This document shows positions 51,862 to 60,040 of a stretch of 64,000 nucleotides of DNA, piece after piece. The notes beneath the pieces are model-generated. The model was not told the origin of the DNA and did no database searches. It saw only the letters and a program-made list of their open reading frames with translations. The position numbers and the translations under genes are program-made. This DNA comes from RUG13091 sp045113315 (lineage in GTDB: Bacteria > Bacillota_I > Bacilli_A > RFN20 > CAG-826): contig JBGUIX010000002.1 in assembly GCA_045113315.1 (NCBI GenBank), positions 1-64,000 on the forward strand. The letters run 5' to 3'. Each line of letters starts with the position of its first letter. The stretch's first letter is position 1.

Positions 51862-52769
51862 TTTATTTCTTCGACCTCTTCTTCTTTAAAAACTTTTCTC
51901 ATGATAATTTCATTTGAAATGTAATAGAAAATAAGAATGATTAAAGCGCCTGTACAAACATCGCTTAAATAATGAGCGCCGACGATTAATCGAGCAAACA
52001 TGACTAATAATGTCCATGCAAAACCTATATAGAATAATAAGGTTTGATACTTCATCCATTTTTTATTTAATAAAGGAATATAACTTAAAAAGATAACAGA
52101 CATCATTGTCGCACCAGCATGACCGCTTGGATAAGATTTAAATTCTTCTTTGCTAAGAATATTTGGATAAGCATTAATAAGAACATCGCGATCTTTAAAT
52201 GGTTCCCACCAATTGTGAAAACTTACATATCCTTCCGCTACCGCAATACGATAACGTGGACGATTCATAATTTTCTTTAATAAAGTGACGCCAGGAACTA
52301 AAGCGATTAACATTGCTAAAAAGATAATTAAAATCGCGATCCACATGTATTTATTTTCGTTCTTTTTTCCTAAAAGGAAGCCAAACACAAATAGTCCACA
52401 AACAACTAGGCCCATAATAACAAAGCCTAACCAATAAATATTCTTTTTATCAAAGCCGTTAACACCAAATAAGTCCGTTCCTAAGAAATAGACCATGGCG
52501 CCAGCTGCTATAACGCCTAAAGCCATAAGAGCAAGTCTTAACCATTTATTAAAATTATTTTTGTTATAAAAAGCGATGGAAAATAATGCGCCACCTAAAA
52601 ACGCTAAAGCACCATAACCTGGAATCATTCCGAATGATGAAATAGTTAATCCGAAACCGTTATACCGATCAAATAAGGCTTGATTGATTTGTAAGTCAAA
52701 AAAAGAACCGAGGACTAAGCCAATTAATAAAATGCCCCCAGTGATGTAAAAATGTAGTCTATTCTTCAT
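51858..52769 (-). CDS. PAP2-family membrane phosphatase
   Basis: The 303-residue protein has about seven membrane helices and the three PAP2 motifs: KKIMNRPRYR, SYPSGHAG and RLIVGAHYLSDV, with the catalytic His in the last two. It dephosphorylates a lipid phosphate such as phosphatidate, PGP or undecaprenyl pyrophosphate on the outer face. A lipoprotein gene overlaps its stop. Confidence 0.92.
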   Translation of the reverse strand: MKNRLHFYITGGILLIGLVLGSFFDLQINQALFDRYNGFGLTISSFGMIPGYGALAFLGGALFSIAFYNKNNFNKWLRLALMALGVIAAGAMVYFLGTDLFGVNGFDKKNIYWLGFVIMGLVVCGLFVFGFLLGKKNENKYMWIAILIIFLAMLIALVPGVTLLKKIMNRPRYRIAVAEGYVSFHNWWEPFKDRDVLINAYPNILSKEEFKSYPSGHAGATMMSVIFLSYIPLLNKKWMKYQTLLFYIGFAWTLLVMFARLIVGAHYLSDVCTGALIILIFYYISNEIIMRKVFKEEEVEEIK

Positions 52770-52908
52770 AATTAATTACCGTTATTTATTATAAATAAAA
52801 TATCAATATAAAAAAAGTTAATAAAAATAATTAATATTTTTTAATGAATTATTCGATTTAAATTAGATTTATTTACAATATTATTTATATAAGGATTAGA
52901 ATGTTTAT

Positions 52909-53715
52909 ATGAACAAAAAAGTCTTATTATTAATCGTTCCTATCTTATTAGTGGCCTCTTGCACCCCTAAAAAGAATCAAGAAAATAGCCAAAAAGATTC
53001 AAATTTTTCTTCTATTTCTAGTGAGATTAACGATTCTGAAGCTAAAACATCGATAAATAATAGTTCCGATAATATTTCATATAATGATTCCGTCAGTGAA
53101 ATTCCGGAAGAAGAATATGAACAATATGTACCTGAAGCTAAATATAGTCATTATTTGACCATGGGATTACCAAAAAACCACGATAATCCCGAAGAATTAT
53201 TAACTTCCACTACTCAACAAGGATGGTCAAATAATATCTTTAATCAAGCTCTCCCAGATGGATTTAGATATGCTTATAACAATTCCTATGATGACGGAGA
53301 ACCAGGTCATAAAGCTTCGCCTGATTATTATTCTGAACAGGATGGCGGAGGTTTGAAACTTAGTAAAGTTGGTTGGGGCTTCCAATCTAAAGAATTTAGA
53401 CATACCGGACAAAAATTAGAAATTAGAATTAAATATAAATTATATAAAGGAAGTGGGTCGGTAAATGAAAATGATGATACCGCTCATGTATATTTCTACA
53501 CTTCATCTGGTGCTTTAGTGGGTCAATATAATATAGCTAAGGGTAGTTTCAATGCTAAAGAAAAAACTGAAGCCACCTATACATTCTATTGGACTGGTAA
53601 TGCCAGTAAAGTAGCTTATTTTGAATTTAGACTATTAGCCTTTCCTTTTAAAGGAAGCCAAAACTTCAACACCCAAGTTATGGAATGTAACATCAAATCT
53701 TGGGAAAGAGCATAA
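52909..53715 (+). CDS. Lipoprotein with C-terminal beta-sandwich-like domain
   Basis: The 268-residue lipoprotein has lipobox VASC (Cys18), a Ser/Asn/Glu-rich linker (about 25-65) and a C-terminal domain of about 190 residues rich in beta strands and aromatics, which may be carbohydrate-binding-like. It begins CTPKKN, as does the lipoprotein at 62117. No enzyme motif is seen. A small RNA-like element with terminator follows. Confidence 0.75.
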   Translation: MNKKVLLLIVPILLVASCTPKKNQENSQKDSNFSSISSEINDSEAKTSINNSSDNISYNDSVSEIPEEEYEQYVPEAKYSHYLTMGLPKNHDNPEELLTSTTQQGWSNNIFNQALPDGFRYAYNNSYDDGEPGHKASPDYYSEQDGGGLKLSKVGWGFQSKEFRHTGQKLEIRIKYKLYKGSGSVNENDDTAHVYFYTSSGALVGQYNIAKGSFNAKEKTEATYTFYWTGNASKVAYFEFRLLAFPFKGSQNFNTQVMECNIKSWERA

Positions 53716-53754
53716 TATCTTGATATAAAGTAAAAAGAAACGTAATATTTAGAT

Positions 53755-53810
53755 GTAACAATAGTTACGTGTAGGCAGATAATCAATTGGGTTAAACTAT
53801 CTGTCTTTTA
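53755..53810 (+). ncRNA. Small RNA-like element, copy 1
   Basis: GTAAC-AATA-GTTAC forms hairpin one. After GTGTAGGC, hairpin two pairs GGCAGATA with TATCTGTC around a loop containing TTGGGTTA, then TTTTAGCTTTTT follows. A matching element with two compensatory base-pair changes lies at 61979-62037 on the other strand. It may be a 3'-UTR-derived sRNA or a free-standing one. Confidence 0.55.
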
Positions 53811-53829
53811 GCTTTTTAAAAATCTCGGC

Positions 53830-54618
53830 TTATTTTCCGAGAATTTTATATTCAAAATCTATTTTAATGCCGCATCTTTTTGCGAAGTCTATCGCTTTAT
53901 CAACATCTATTTGATTAAAGTGATTCGGATCGTGAGCGTCTACGCCTAAGACAAATTTAATGTTATATGTTGCCGCTAATTTGTAGAAATTAATATTAGG
54001 ATAACAATAATGATTTTCATCATATCCTTTTCTTCTCATTCCACAGATATTGATTTCTATCGGCATATGATATTCTTCACACACTTTTAATAATCTTTTT
54101 GATTCATTTTCTAAATCAATATTCCATTCGTACTGGGAATGCATAAATAAATCCGGATGACATAAATATTTAAATAAGCCAGATTTTACTCCATCTATAA
54201 CATCATTAATATATTTTCTTACATCGTTGATATCACTATCCTTATGGAAATAATTAATAAATGTTTTACCTTCTAGATAACAATGTTGCCCTAATATTAG
54301 ATAATCAATCTTATCTTTTAATAAAGATTTATAATAATCCACCATTTGGGGAATATATTCCGCTTCAAAGCCAATTAATATCTCTGCTTGATCTTTATAT
54401 TTATCTCTTAGTCTATAAGTAGATTGAATATAATCATCAAATTCCCAAGGATTACCTCTAATACCTGGTTCTTTATAACCATCAGGAAAAATCATATGAT
54501 CAGAAAAACCAAATCTTTTAATGCCGAGCTCTAAAGCTTTTCTTAAATAATCTTCGTCTTCGCCAATTGCGTGGCCACATCTTTTACTATGGGTGTGGTA
54601 ATTATAAATTAATTTCAT
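53830..54618 (-). CDS. PHP-domain phosphatase (histidinol-phosphatase-like)
   Basis: The 262-residue protein has the PHP metal-binding motifs: YHTHSKRCGHA at the start, FSDHMIF, GFEAEY, GQHCY, CHPD and the final VDAHD. This is the HisK-type monomer fold that hydrolyses a phosphate ester such as histidinol phosphate, but no histidine-biosynthesis genes are nearby, so another substrate is likely. The ATG overlaps the tcdA stop by 4 nt. Confidence 0.86.
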   Translation of the reverse strand: MKLIYNYHTHSKRCGHAIGEDEDYLRKALELGIKRFGFSDHMIFPDGYKEPGIRGNPWEFDDYIQSTYRLRDKYKDQAEILIGFEAEYIPQMVDYYKSLLKDKIDYLILGQHCYLEGKTFINYFHKDSDINDVRKYINDVIDGVKSGLFKYLCHPDLFMHSQYEWNIDLENESKRLLKVCEEYHMPIEINICGMRRKGYDENHYCYPNINFYKLAATYNIKFVLGVDAHDPNHFNQIDVDKAIDFAKRCGIKIDFEYKILGK

Positions 54619-55352
54619 CTTTTTAATTCATCTCTTGCCACTTCATTAGTTAAATCTCTAATAACTTCTGAAGCAATCAATAAGCCACATGCAGAAGGCA
54701 CAAAGGCGTTGCTGCCAGGTATTTCTCTTTTATTAGATTCTTCATCATTATTAATATCTAATGGCTTTAAAGGTTTTTCTTTAGAATAGACCACTTTTAG
54801 TTTTTTGATTCCAAGTTTTCTTAATTGAAGTCTAATCGCTTTCGCTAATGGATCAACATCAGTTTTATTAATATCAGTGACTACAAAACCCATGGGGTTA
54901 ACTTTATTACCCGCGCCCATTGAGGAAATAATGGGGATATTATATTTATTTGCTAATAAAACAAGAGCAATTTTAGCTTTAACTGTATCAACCGCATCAA
55001 CAATATAGTCAATCTTTTTAAAGTCATAATCTAAATCATTTTCTTCTAAAAAGAATTTATTAATTATATCAACTTCACAGTTAGGATTAATGGAATTCAG
55101 TCTAACCTTCATTACTTCAGTTTTATATTGTCCAATTGTCTCTTGGGTGGCAATAATTTGTCGATTTAGATTAGTTAAAGTAACTTTATCAGCATCCACT
55201 AATAAAAAATGTGAAACGCCAGTTCTAACTAATCCTTCACAAACATATCCGCCCACTCCACCAATACCAAAAATTGCGACTCTTTTATTCTTTAAAAGTT
55301 CGATCGCTTCTTTGCCGTAAATTAGTTCGCTACGAGAAAACATGTTAGCCAT
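54615..55352 (-). CDS. tcdA: tRNA threonylcarbamoyladenosine dehydratase (TcdA/ThiF-like)
   Basis: The 245-residue ThiF-family protein has the ATP-binding GIGGVGGY loop (about 30-37), the NLNRQI segment and DAVDTVKAK. It resembles TcdA, which cyclises t6A37 to ct6A in tRNA. The usual catalytic Cys is not placed confidently. It overlaps the CDF gene by 1 nt and the PHP gene by 4 nt, making a coupled three-gene operon. Confidence 0.88.
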   Translation of the reverse strand: MANMFSRSELIYGKEAIELLKNKRVAIFGIGGVGGYVCEGLVRTGVSHFLLVDADKVTLTNLNRQIIATQETIGQYKTEVMKVRLNSINPNCEVDIINKFFLEENDLDYDFKKIDYIVDAVDTVKAKIALVLLANKYNIPIISSMGAGNKVNPMGFVVTDINKTDVDPLAKAIRLQLRKLGIKKLKVVYSKEKPLKPLDINNDEESNKREIPGSNAFVPSACGLLIASEVIRDLTNEVARDELKR

Positions 55353-56470
55353 TATGATAATGAATAATCCTTATCTAAATTAATAATAAATGTATATTCA
55401 GGATATTGTTTTTCAAGTTCTTTTTGAATACCCATAATCATTGCTTCTGGCTCTTTTTCATCAAAGGAAACAACGAGATCAAAATTGCATAGTTTTTGCT
55501 CAGTTTCCACGAAAAATCCATGCATTTGTAAGATATTTTTGTTGTTTTTGATTAATTGCGATAATGACATTCTAATCTTTCTACTATCTTCAGAATCCAC
55601 ATTGTCAGCGTAAATTCCAACAGTCATAATCGTGTTATATTTGGTATACATCATCGCTGTTATCATGCGTTCAATTGTTTGAACTTCCACTGCGGTTAAT
55701 TTACCGTCCACGCCAATGTGAACAGAACCGATATTCTTTTTATGACCATAACTATTAAGAATTAAATCGTAAGCGCCTTTTACACCAGGTACACTATTAA
55801 TATCTTCTAAAATTTGTTTAGTTTCTTCCGTATCATATCTTTCACCAATAATTGAAGAAATAGCTTCTTTAAGAACACCAATTCCAGATTTAAGAATGAA
55901 TAAACCGATAAGAATACCTAAATAACCTTCAACATACCAATTTAAAGTAAAGGCAAATATCGCTCCCACTAAAGTTGCGGTGGATAAAACGGAATCCCAT
56001 AATGCATCTGTTCCAGAAGCTTTTAAAGCATCACTTTCGACCTTTTTGCCCATAATCTTAAAGTAAATACCAATTGATACTTTGATTAATATGGCCCCAC
56101 CGATAATAAATAACGAAACTGGTTTATAATCAGGCATGGTTCCATTTTTGAAATAATCAATAATAGATAGGATTGATTCATATATCGCCATACCACCAGC
56201 AAATAAGATTAATCCACCTATTAATGTGGAAGTAATATATTCCACTCTTCCATGACCAAATGGATGTTTTCTATCTGGTTTTTTATTAGATAGTTTTGTG
56301 CCAATAATAGTAATCACACTACTAAGGGCATCAGTTAAGTTATTTAAGGCGTCCATGATAATAGAGATTGAACCAGCGATAAAACCAACCGTGGCTTTAA
56401 ATCCCACTAAAAGAACGTTGCCTAGAATACCAATTATACTCGTTCTAATTATCGTTTTTTCTCTATTCAT
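55352..56470 (-). CDS. Cation diffusion facilitator (CDF) metal exporter
   Basis: The 372-residue protein has six membrane helices and the CDF signature region (SIIMDALNNLTDALSSV) followed by KHPFGHGRVEY, and a C-terminal cytoplasmic domain with two ferredoxin-like folds and an extra 70-residue end. It exports Zn2+, Mn2+, Fe2+ or Co2+ by proton exchange. No metal box is seen upstream. Confidence 0.92.
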   Translation of the reverse strand: MNREKTIIRTSIIGILGNVLLVGFKATVGFIAGSISIIMDALNNLTDALSSVITIIGTKLSNKKPDRKHPFGHGRVEYITSTLIGGLILFAGGMAIYESILSIIDYFKNGTMPDYKPVSLFIIGGAILIKVSIGIYFKIMGKKVESDALKASGTDALWDSVLSTATLVGAIFAFTLNWYVEGYLGILIGLFILKSGIGVLKEAISSIIGERYDTEETKQILEDINSVPGVKGAYDLILNSYGHKKNIGSVHIGVDGKLTAVEVQTIERMITAMMYTKYNTIMTVGIYADNVDSEDSRKIRMSLSQLIKNNKNILQMHGFFVETEQKLCNFDLVVSFDEKEPEAMIMGIQKELEKQYPEYTFIINLDKDYSLS

Positions 56471-56554
56471 ATTGGTGCTTCCTTAAAAACTTTATTTTTA
56501 TTTTATAACAAAAATGAAAATAGTATAATAGTTATGCTTACGGAGGATAATGTA

Positions 56555-57301
56555 ATGCATAAATTAGTATTAATTAGACACGGTGAATCCGAATGGAATA
56601 AATTAAATTTATTCACAGGTTGGACCGATGTTGAATTAAGTGAAAAAGGTGTTCAAGAAGCACACCGCGCTGGTAAAACCTTAAAGGAAAAAGGATATGA
56701 CTTTGATGTCGTTCATACCTCTTTATTAAAAAGAGCTATCCACACCATGAATAACGTCTTATTCGAACTTGATAGAGAATGGTTACCAGTTTATAAATCT
56801 TGGAGATTAAATGAAAGACACTACGGTGCTCTTCAAGGATTAAATAAAGCCGAAACCGCTGCTAAATATGGTGAAGAACAAGTAAAGATTTGGCGTCGTA
56901 GTTATGACTGCCCACCACCAGCTTTAGATAAAGATGATCCAAGAAACCCTGCTTTACAAGCGCAGTTTAGAGATGTTGATCCAAAAGATTTGCCACTTAA
57001 CGAATCATTAGAATTAACCGTTAAAAGAGCGGTTCCATACTTCGAAGAAGTCATTAAACCAGAAATGGAAGCTGGCAAAAGAGTCTTAATAGTTGCTCAT
57101 GGTAATTCCTTAAGAGCGTTAGTGAAATATTTCGACAATATGAAAGATGATGAAATTGTCGGGGTTAATATCCCAACTGGTGTTCCATTAGTTTATGAAT
57201 TCGATGATAATATGAAAGCCATTAAACATTATTATTTAATGGATGAAGAAGAACTCAAAAAACAAATGGAAGCGGTTGCTAACCAAGGCAAAGCTAAATA
57301 A
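56555..57301 (+). CDS. gpmA: 2,3-bisphosphoglycerate-dependent phosphoglycerate mutase
   Basis: I choose the ATG at 56555 (248 residues), 8 nt after GGAGG; an earlier in-frame ATG is not needed. The protein has LIRHGESEWN with catalytic His, SLLKRAIHT, ERHYGALQGLNK and VAHGNSLRAL, the complete GpmA set. It converts 3- to 2-phosphoglycerate. Monocistronic with its own terminator. Confidence 0.96.
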   Translation: MHKLVLIRHGESEWNKLNLFTGWTDVELSEKGVQEAHRAGKTLKEKGYDFDVVHTSLLKRAIHTMNNVLFELDREWLPVYKSWRLNERHYGALQGLNKAETAAKYGEEQVKIWRRSYDCPPPALDKDDPRNPALQAQFRDVDPKDLPLNESLELTVKRAVPYFEEVIKPEMEAGKRVLIVAHGNSLRALVKYFDNMKDDEIVGVNIPTGVPLVYEFDDNMKAIKHYYLMDEEELKKQMEAVANQGKAK

Positions 57302-57315
57302 TTATTTATATAATA

Positions 57316-57348
57316 AATAAGGCGCATCGATTGATGCGTCTTTTTTAA
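57316..57348. terminator. Intrinsic terminator between converging genes
   Basis: GGCGCATC and GATGCGTC pair around a 4-nt loop, followed by TTTTTT (plus strand) and A/T-rich sequence on the other side. Confidence 0.88.
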
Positions 57349-58205
57349 AACCCAAATATCAAACAGGTGATATATCCCGAAACAACTGCCACTAAGAAAC
57401 AGATAAGAATAATAATCCAAATATTTTTTGCGCTTTTTCTATTTCTTAATAAGACCATCATACCTAATCCAGAGTTTACTAATAAACCCGCTAATAAAGC
57501 TCCAAATGATAAATTACCTTCGATAAATAATTCGCTTAATAATAAGGAAGAAGCACAGTTAGGAATTAATCCGATGATTGAGGAGAATAAAGGGGTTAGA
57601 TATTTATTCATACGAATAAAGTTAGCAAAATTATCTGCTCCTACCGCTCCGATAATTAATCCTAAAACCATGTTAATCACAAAAACATAAGCAAATATTT
57701 CTAAAGCGTGAATTAAAGGATGAATTAAATGTTTATGAACGTCGCTATTATGAGTGTGATGTGTATGACAAGTTTCTTCTTCAATAACCTCTTCTTTAAC
57801 TAGTTCTTCTTTGTGAAATAGATCGATTAATAAGCCAACGATAAAACCAAGAACGAATTTCACTCCGATTAACGGTAAAACCATAATCATCTTACTTGGT
57901 ATACCAGAAGCTAATATAGCAATAAAAGCTTCATCACTACATGATAAGAAGATCGCTACTAAAGTGCCGATGGATATATATTTTTTGATATATAAATCCG
58001 CTCCCATAACTGATGTTCCACATTGTGGAATAATCCCAAATAAGGAACCGAACATCGGAGCGAGCTTTTGATGTCTAATTAAATAATTAGATAATTTATT
58101 TTCAATAAAAGATAATAATAGATGAATAAGAAAAACAAAGGCGAAGACTAACGCACTATCTTTTAAAGCGTCTAAAAAGATATCAAGTACTAGCTCCCAA
58201 CTCAT
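57345..58205 (-). CDS. ArsP_2-type permease / putative manganese transporter
   Basis: The 286-residue protein has about ten hydrophobic segments in two similar halves, each with a cysteine turn (GIIPQCGTSVMG and GLIPNCASSLLL). This matches the ArsP_2/putative manganese transporter family. The central cytoplasmic loop carries a His-rich stretch (CHTHHTHNSDVHKH) that may sense or bind metal. It overlaps the Fur-family gene by 4 nt, and both follow a Fur-type palindrome. Confidence 0.85.
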   Translation of the reverse strand: MSWELVLDIFLDALKDSALVFAFVFLIHLLLSFIENKLSNYLIRHQKLAPMFGSLFGIIPQCGTSVMGADLYIKKYISIGTLVAIFLSCSDEAFIAILASGIPSKMIMVLPLIGVKFVLGFIVGLLIDLFHKEELVKEEVIEEETCHTHHTHNSDVHKHLIHPLIHALEIFAYVFVINMVLGLIIGAVGADNFANFIRMNKYLTPLFSSIIGLIPNCASSLLLSELFIEGNLSFGALLAGLLVNSGLGMMVLLRNRKSAKNIWIIILICFLVAVVSGYITCLIFGF

Positions 58206-58597
58206 CTATTTACCTCTTTTAAGCATTCTTCACATAATCCATATAGATTAATCTTAGAAGTATCAATTCTAAAATTATGTTCACGTTCAATATGATTAAG
58301 TAGATGATTCACTTCTTCGCAGTGAAGATGGATTAATTTCCCGCATCTTTCACAAATTAGATGAAAATGTTCTTCACATTGATTATCTTTAACATATTGA
58401 AAACAACAAGAAGAATTAGGCCCGATAATATATTTTCTAATCTTCCCTTCTTCGATAAATTTATCGATTAATCGATATAAGGTAGCAACAGGTATATCCT
58501 TTAGTTCATCCTGAAGTTCATTAATCGTAAAGTGACGATCCGCGTGATTAATTAGATATTTTTCTAATTGATAAGAATGTTTAGTTTTATATTTCAT
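58202..58597 (-). CDS. Fur-family metalloregulator
   Basis: The 131-residue protein has the Fur winged helix (FTINELQDELKDIPVATLYRLIDKF, about 23-47), the metal-binding segment EEHFHLICERCGKLIHLHC, and a late CEEC, which with the first CxxC forms the structural zinc site. Fur, Zur, Mur and PerR cannot be told apart by eye. A near-perfect palindrome at 58637-58659 precedes it, so it is probably autoregulated together with the permease. Confidence 0.9.
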   Translation of the reverse strand: MKYKTKHSYQLEKYLINHADRHFTINELQDELKDIPVATLYRLIDKFIEEGKIRKYIIGPNSSCCFQYVKDNQCEEHFHLICERCGKLIHLHCEEVNHLLNHIEREHNFRIDTSKINLYGLCEECLKEVNR

Positions 58598-58636
58598 CGC
58601 TCCATATTATAAATATTTAATAAATTAAAAACAACG

Positions 58637-58659
58637 AAAATGATAATCATTCTCATTTT
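58637..58659. promoter_or_regulatory. Fur-type palindrome upstream of the fur-permease operon
   Basis: A 23-bp dyad with half-sites AAAATGATAAT and ATTCTCATTTT (one mismatch) resembles the classic Fur box core GATAAT-N-ATTATC. It lies 40 nt upstream of the fur gene start. Confidence 0.7.
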
Positions 58660-58667
58660 AAAATGAT

Positions 58668-58693
58668 AAAAGAAAATCGTACTATGTACGACT
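58668..58693 (-). terminator. Intrinsic terminator of the thyA-folA operon
   Basis: On the minus strand TCGTAC and GTACGA pair with a 3-nt loop and are followed by TTTTCTTTT. Confidence 0.75.
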
Positions 58694-58694
58694 T

Positions 58695-59207
58695 CTAATT
58701 AATTTCCTTTTTATTATTGTTTTTATAAGTGACGAATTTGATCTTATAGCCTTCATCTTCTATTTCTTCAGATTCATCGATAATTTCAAAGTCTTTATTT
58801 TCATCGATATTGACAAAGAAGACTTCGGCGTGTCCAATCGCATCCACTTTCGTTAAATATAATAAATCGATATAAGGTAATGTCTGTTTATACATCGATG
58901 CTCCACCGATGATATAAACATCTTCTTTAAGAGAATATTCTTTTATCTTTTTTAAGAAATCATCAAAGGTATGAACATTAATGACACCTTCATAATTATG
59001 GCTTTCATCTTGACTTAAAACGATGTTAACGCGGTTTTTTAAAGGTTTAGACCCGGGAAAAGATAATAAGGTATTTTCCCCCATAGCGACAACATGATTT
59101 AGTGTTTTGCTACGGAAAAAAGCCATGTCTTTTTTTAAATTAAATAAAAGACCGTTCTTTTTACCGATACCATATTCTTTATCACAGTTAAGAATTGAAA
59201 TAATCAT
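58695..59207 (-). CDS. folA: Dihydrofolate reductase
   Basis: The 170-residue protein has the DHFR pattern: GIGKKNGLLFNLKKDMAFFR, with the usual active-site LPW replaced by LFN, then GENTLLSF, VYIIGGASMY and a late acidic region. It reduces dihydrofolate produced by thymidylate synthase, whose gene lies 1 nt upstream. The LFN change is noteworthy, but the rest of the fold is intact. Confidence 0.9.
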   Translation of the reverse strand: MIISILNCDKEYGIGKKNGLLFNLKKDMAFFRSKTLNHVVAMGENTLLSFPGSKPLKNRVNIVLSQDESHNYEGVINVHTFDDFLKKIKEYSLKEDVYIIGGASMYKQTLPYIDLLYLTKVDAIGHAEVFFVNIDENKDFEIIDESEEIEDEGYKIKFVTYKNNNKKEIN

Positions 59208-59208
59208 A

Positions 59209-60039
59209 TTAAACCGCCACTGGAATCTTCTTATCTAATTTCTCATATTCATAGTCGATTAATTCAAAATCTTCGACTTTGAAATCATAGAAATTTTTAA
59301 TATTAGGATTAATCTTTAATTTTGGAGCTTTATGTTGAGGCTTATTAATCACTTCTTTGACTAATTCGACATGTCGATCATAGATATGTGCGTCCGCGAT
59401 AACATGAATTAATTTACCCGCTTTTAAGCCTGAGACTTGAGCGAACATCATTAATAATAATGAATACTGTAAAACATTCCAGTTATTCGCTGTTAACATA
59501 TCATTACTTCTTTGATTTAAAATACCGTTTAATGTGTCACCAGTGACATTAAATGTCATCGAATAAGCACATGGATATAAATTCATCTCATGTAAATCTT
59601 CAAAATTATAAATATTAGTCATAATTCTTCTAGATTGAGGATTATGTTTTAAATCATATAAGACACGATCAACTTGATCGAATTCCCCTTCTGGGTAAAT
59701 CGCTTTTTTGGCTAATTGATAACCATAAGCTTTACCAATTGAGCCATTTTCATCAGCCCAAGAATCCCAAATATGAGAATTTAAATCATGAATATTATTA
59801 GATTTCTTTTGCCAAATCCAAAGGATTTCATCTAAACATGATTTAAAAGCGGTTCTTCTAATCGTTAAGATTGGAAGCTCTTCTTGTAAATCATAAACGT
59901 TAACAATACCGAATTTCTTAATGGTATGCGCGGGTGTCCCATCTTCCCATCTGGGTCTAACAGGTAAATCTTTATCAGAGAAACCATTCTCTAATATATC
60001 TTTCATGTTATTTATAAATATTTGATCCGCTTTTGACAT
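59209..60039 (-). CDS. thyA: Thymidylate synthase
   Basis: I prefer the ATG at 60039 (276 residues); a GTG at 60051 lies too close to AAGGA and overlaps the upstream gene. The protein has the ThyA landmarks: IWQKKSNNIHDL, WDSWADENGSIGKAYGYQ, RRIMTN, YPCAYS with the catalytic Cys, GILNQRSNDM and HIYDRHVE. It makes dTMP from dUMP and methylene-THF. The residue after the Cys is Ala, where His is common. Confidence 0.95.
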   Translation of the reverse strand: MSKADQIFINNMKDILENGFSDKDLPVRPRWEDGTPAHTIKKFGIVNVYDLQEELPILTIRRTAFKSCLDEILWIWQKKSNNIHDLNSHIWDSWADENGSIGKAYGYQLAKKAIYPEGEFDQVDRVLYDLKHNPQSRRIMTNIYNFEDLHEMNLYPCAYSMTFNVTGDTLNGILNQRSNDMLTANNWNVLQYSLLLMMFAQVSGLKAGKLIHVIADAHIYDRHVELVKEVINKPQHKAPKLKINPNIKNFYDFKVEDFELIDYEYEKLDKKIPVAV

Positions 60040-60040
60040 A

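Noticed and set aside
53830..54618. hisK as part of histidine biosynthesis
   Set aside because: No other his genes occur in the window; the operon partners are tcdA and a CDF exporter, so only the PHP phosphatase class is called.
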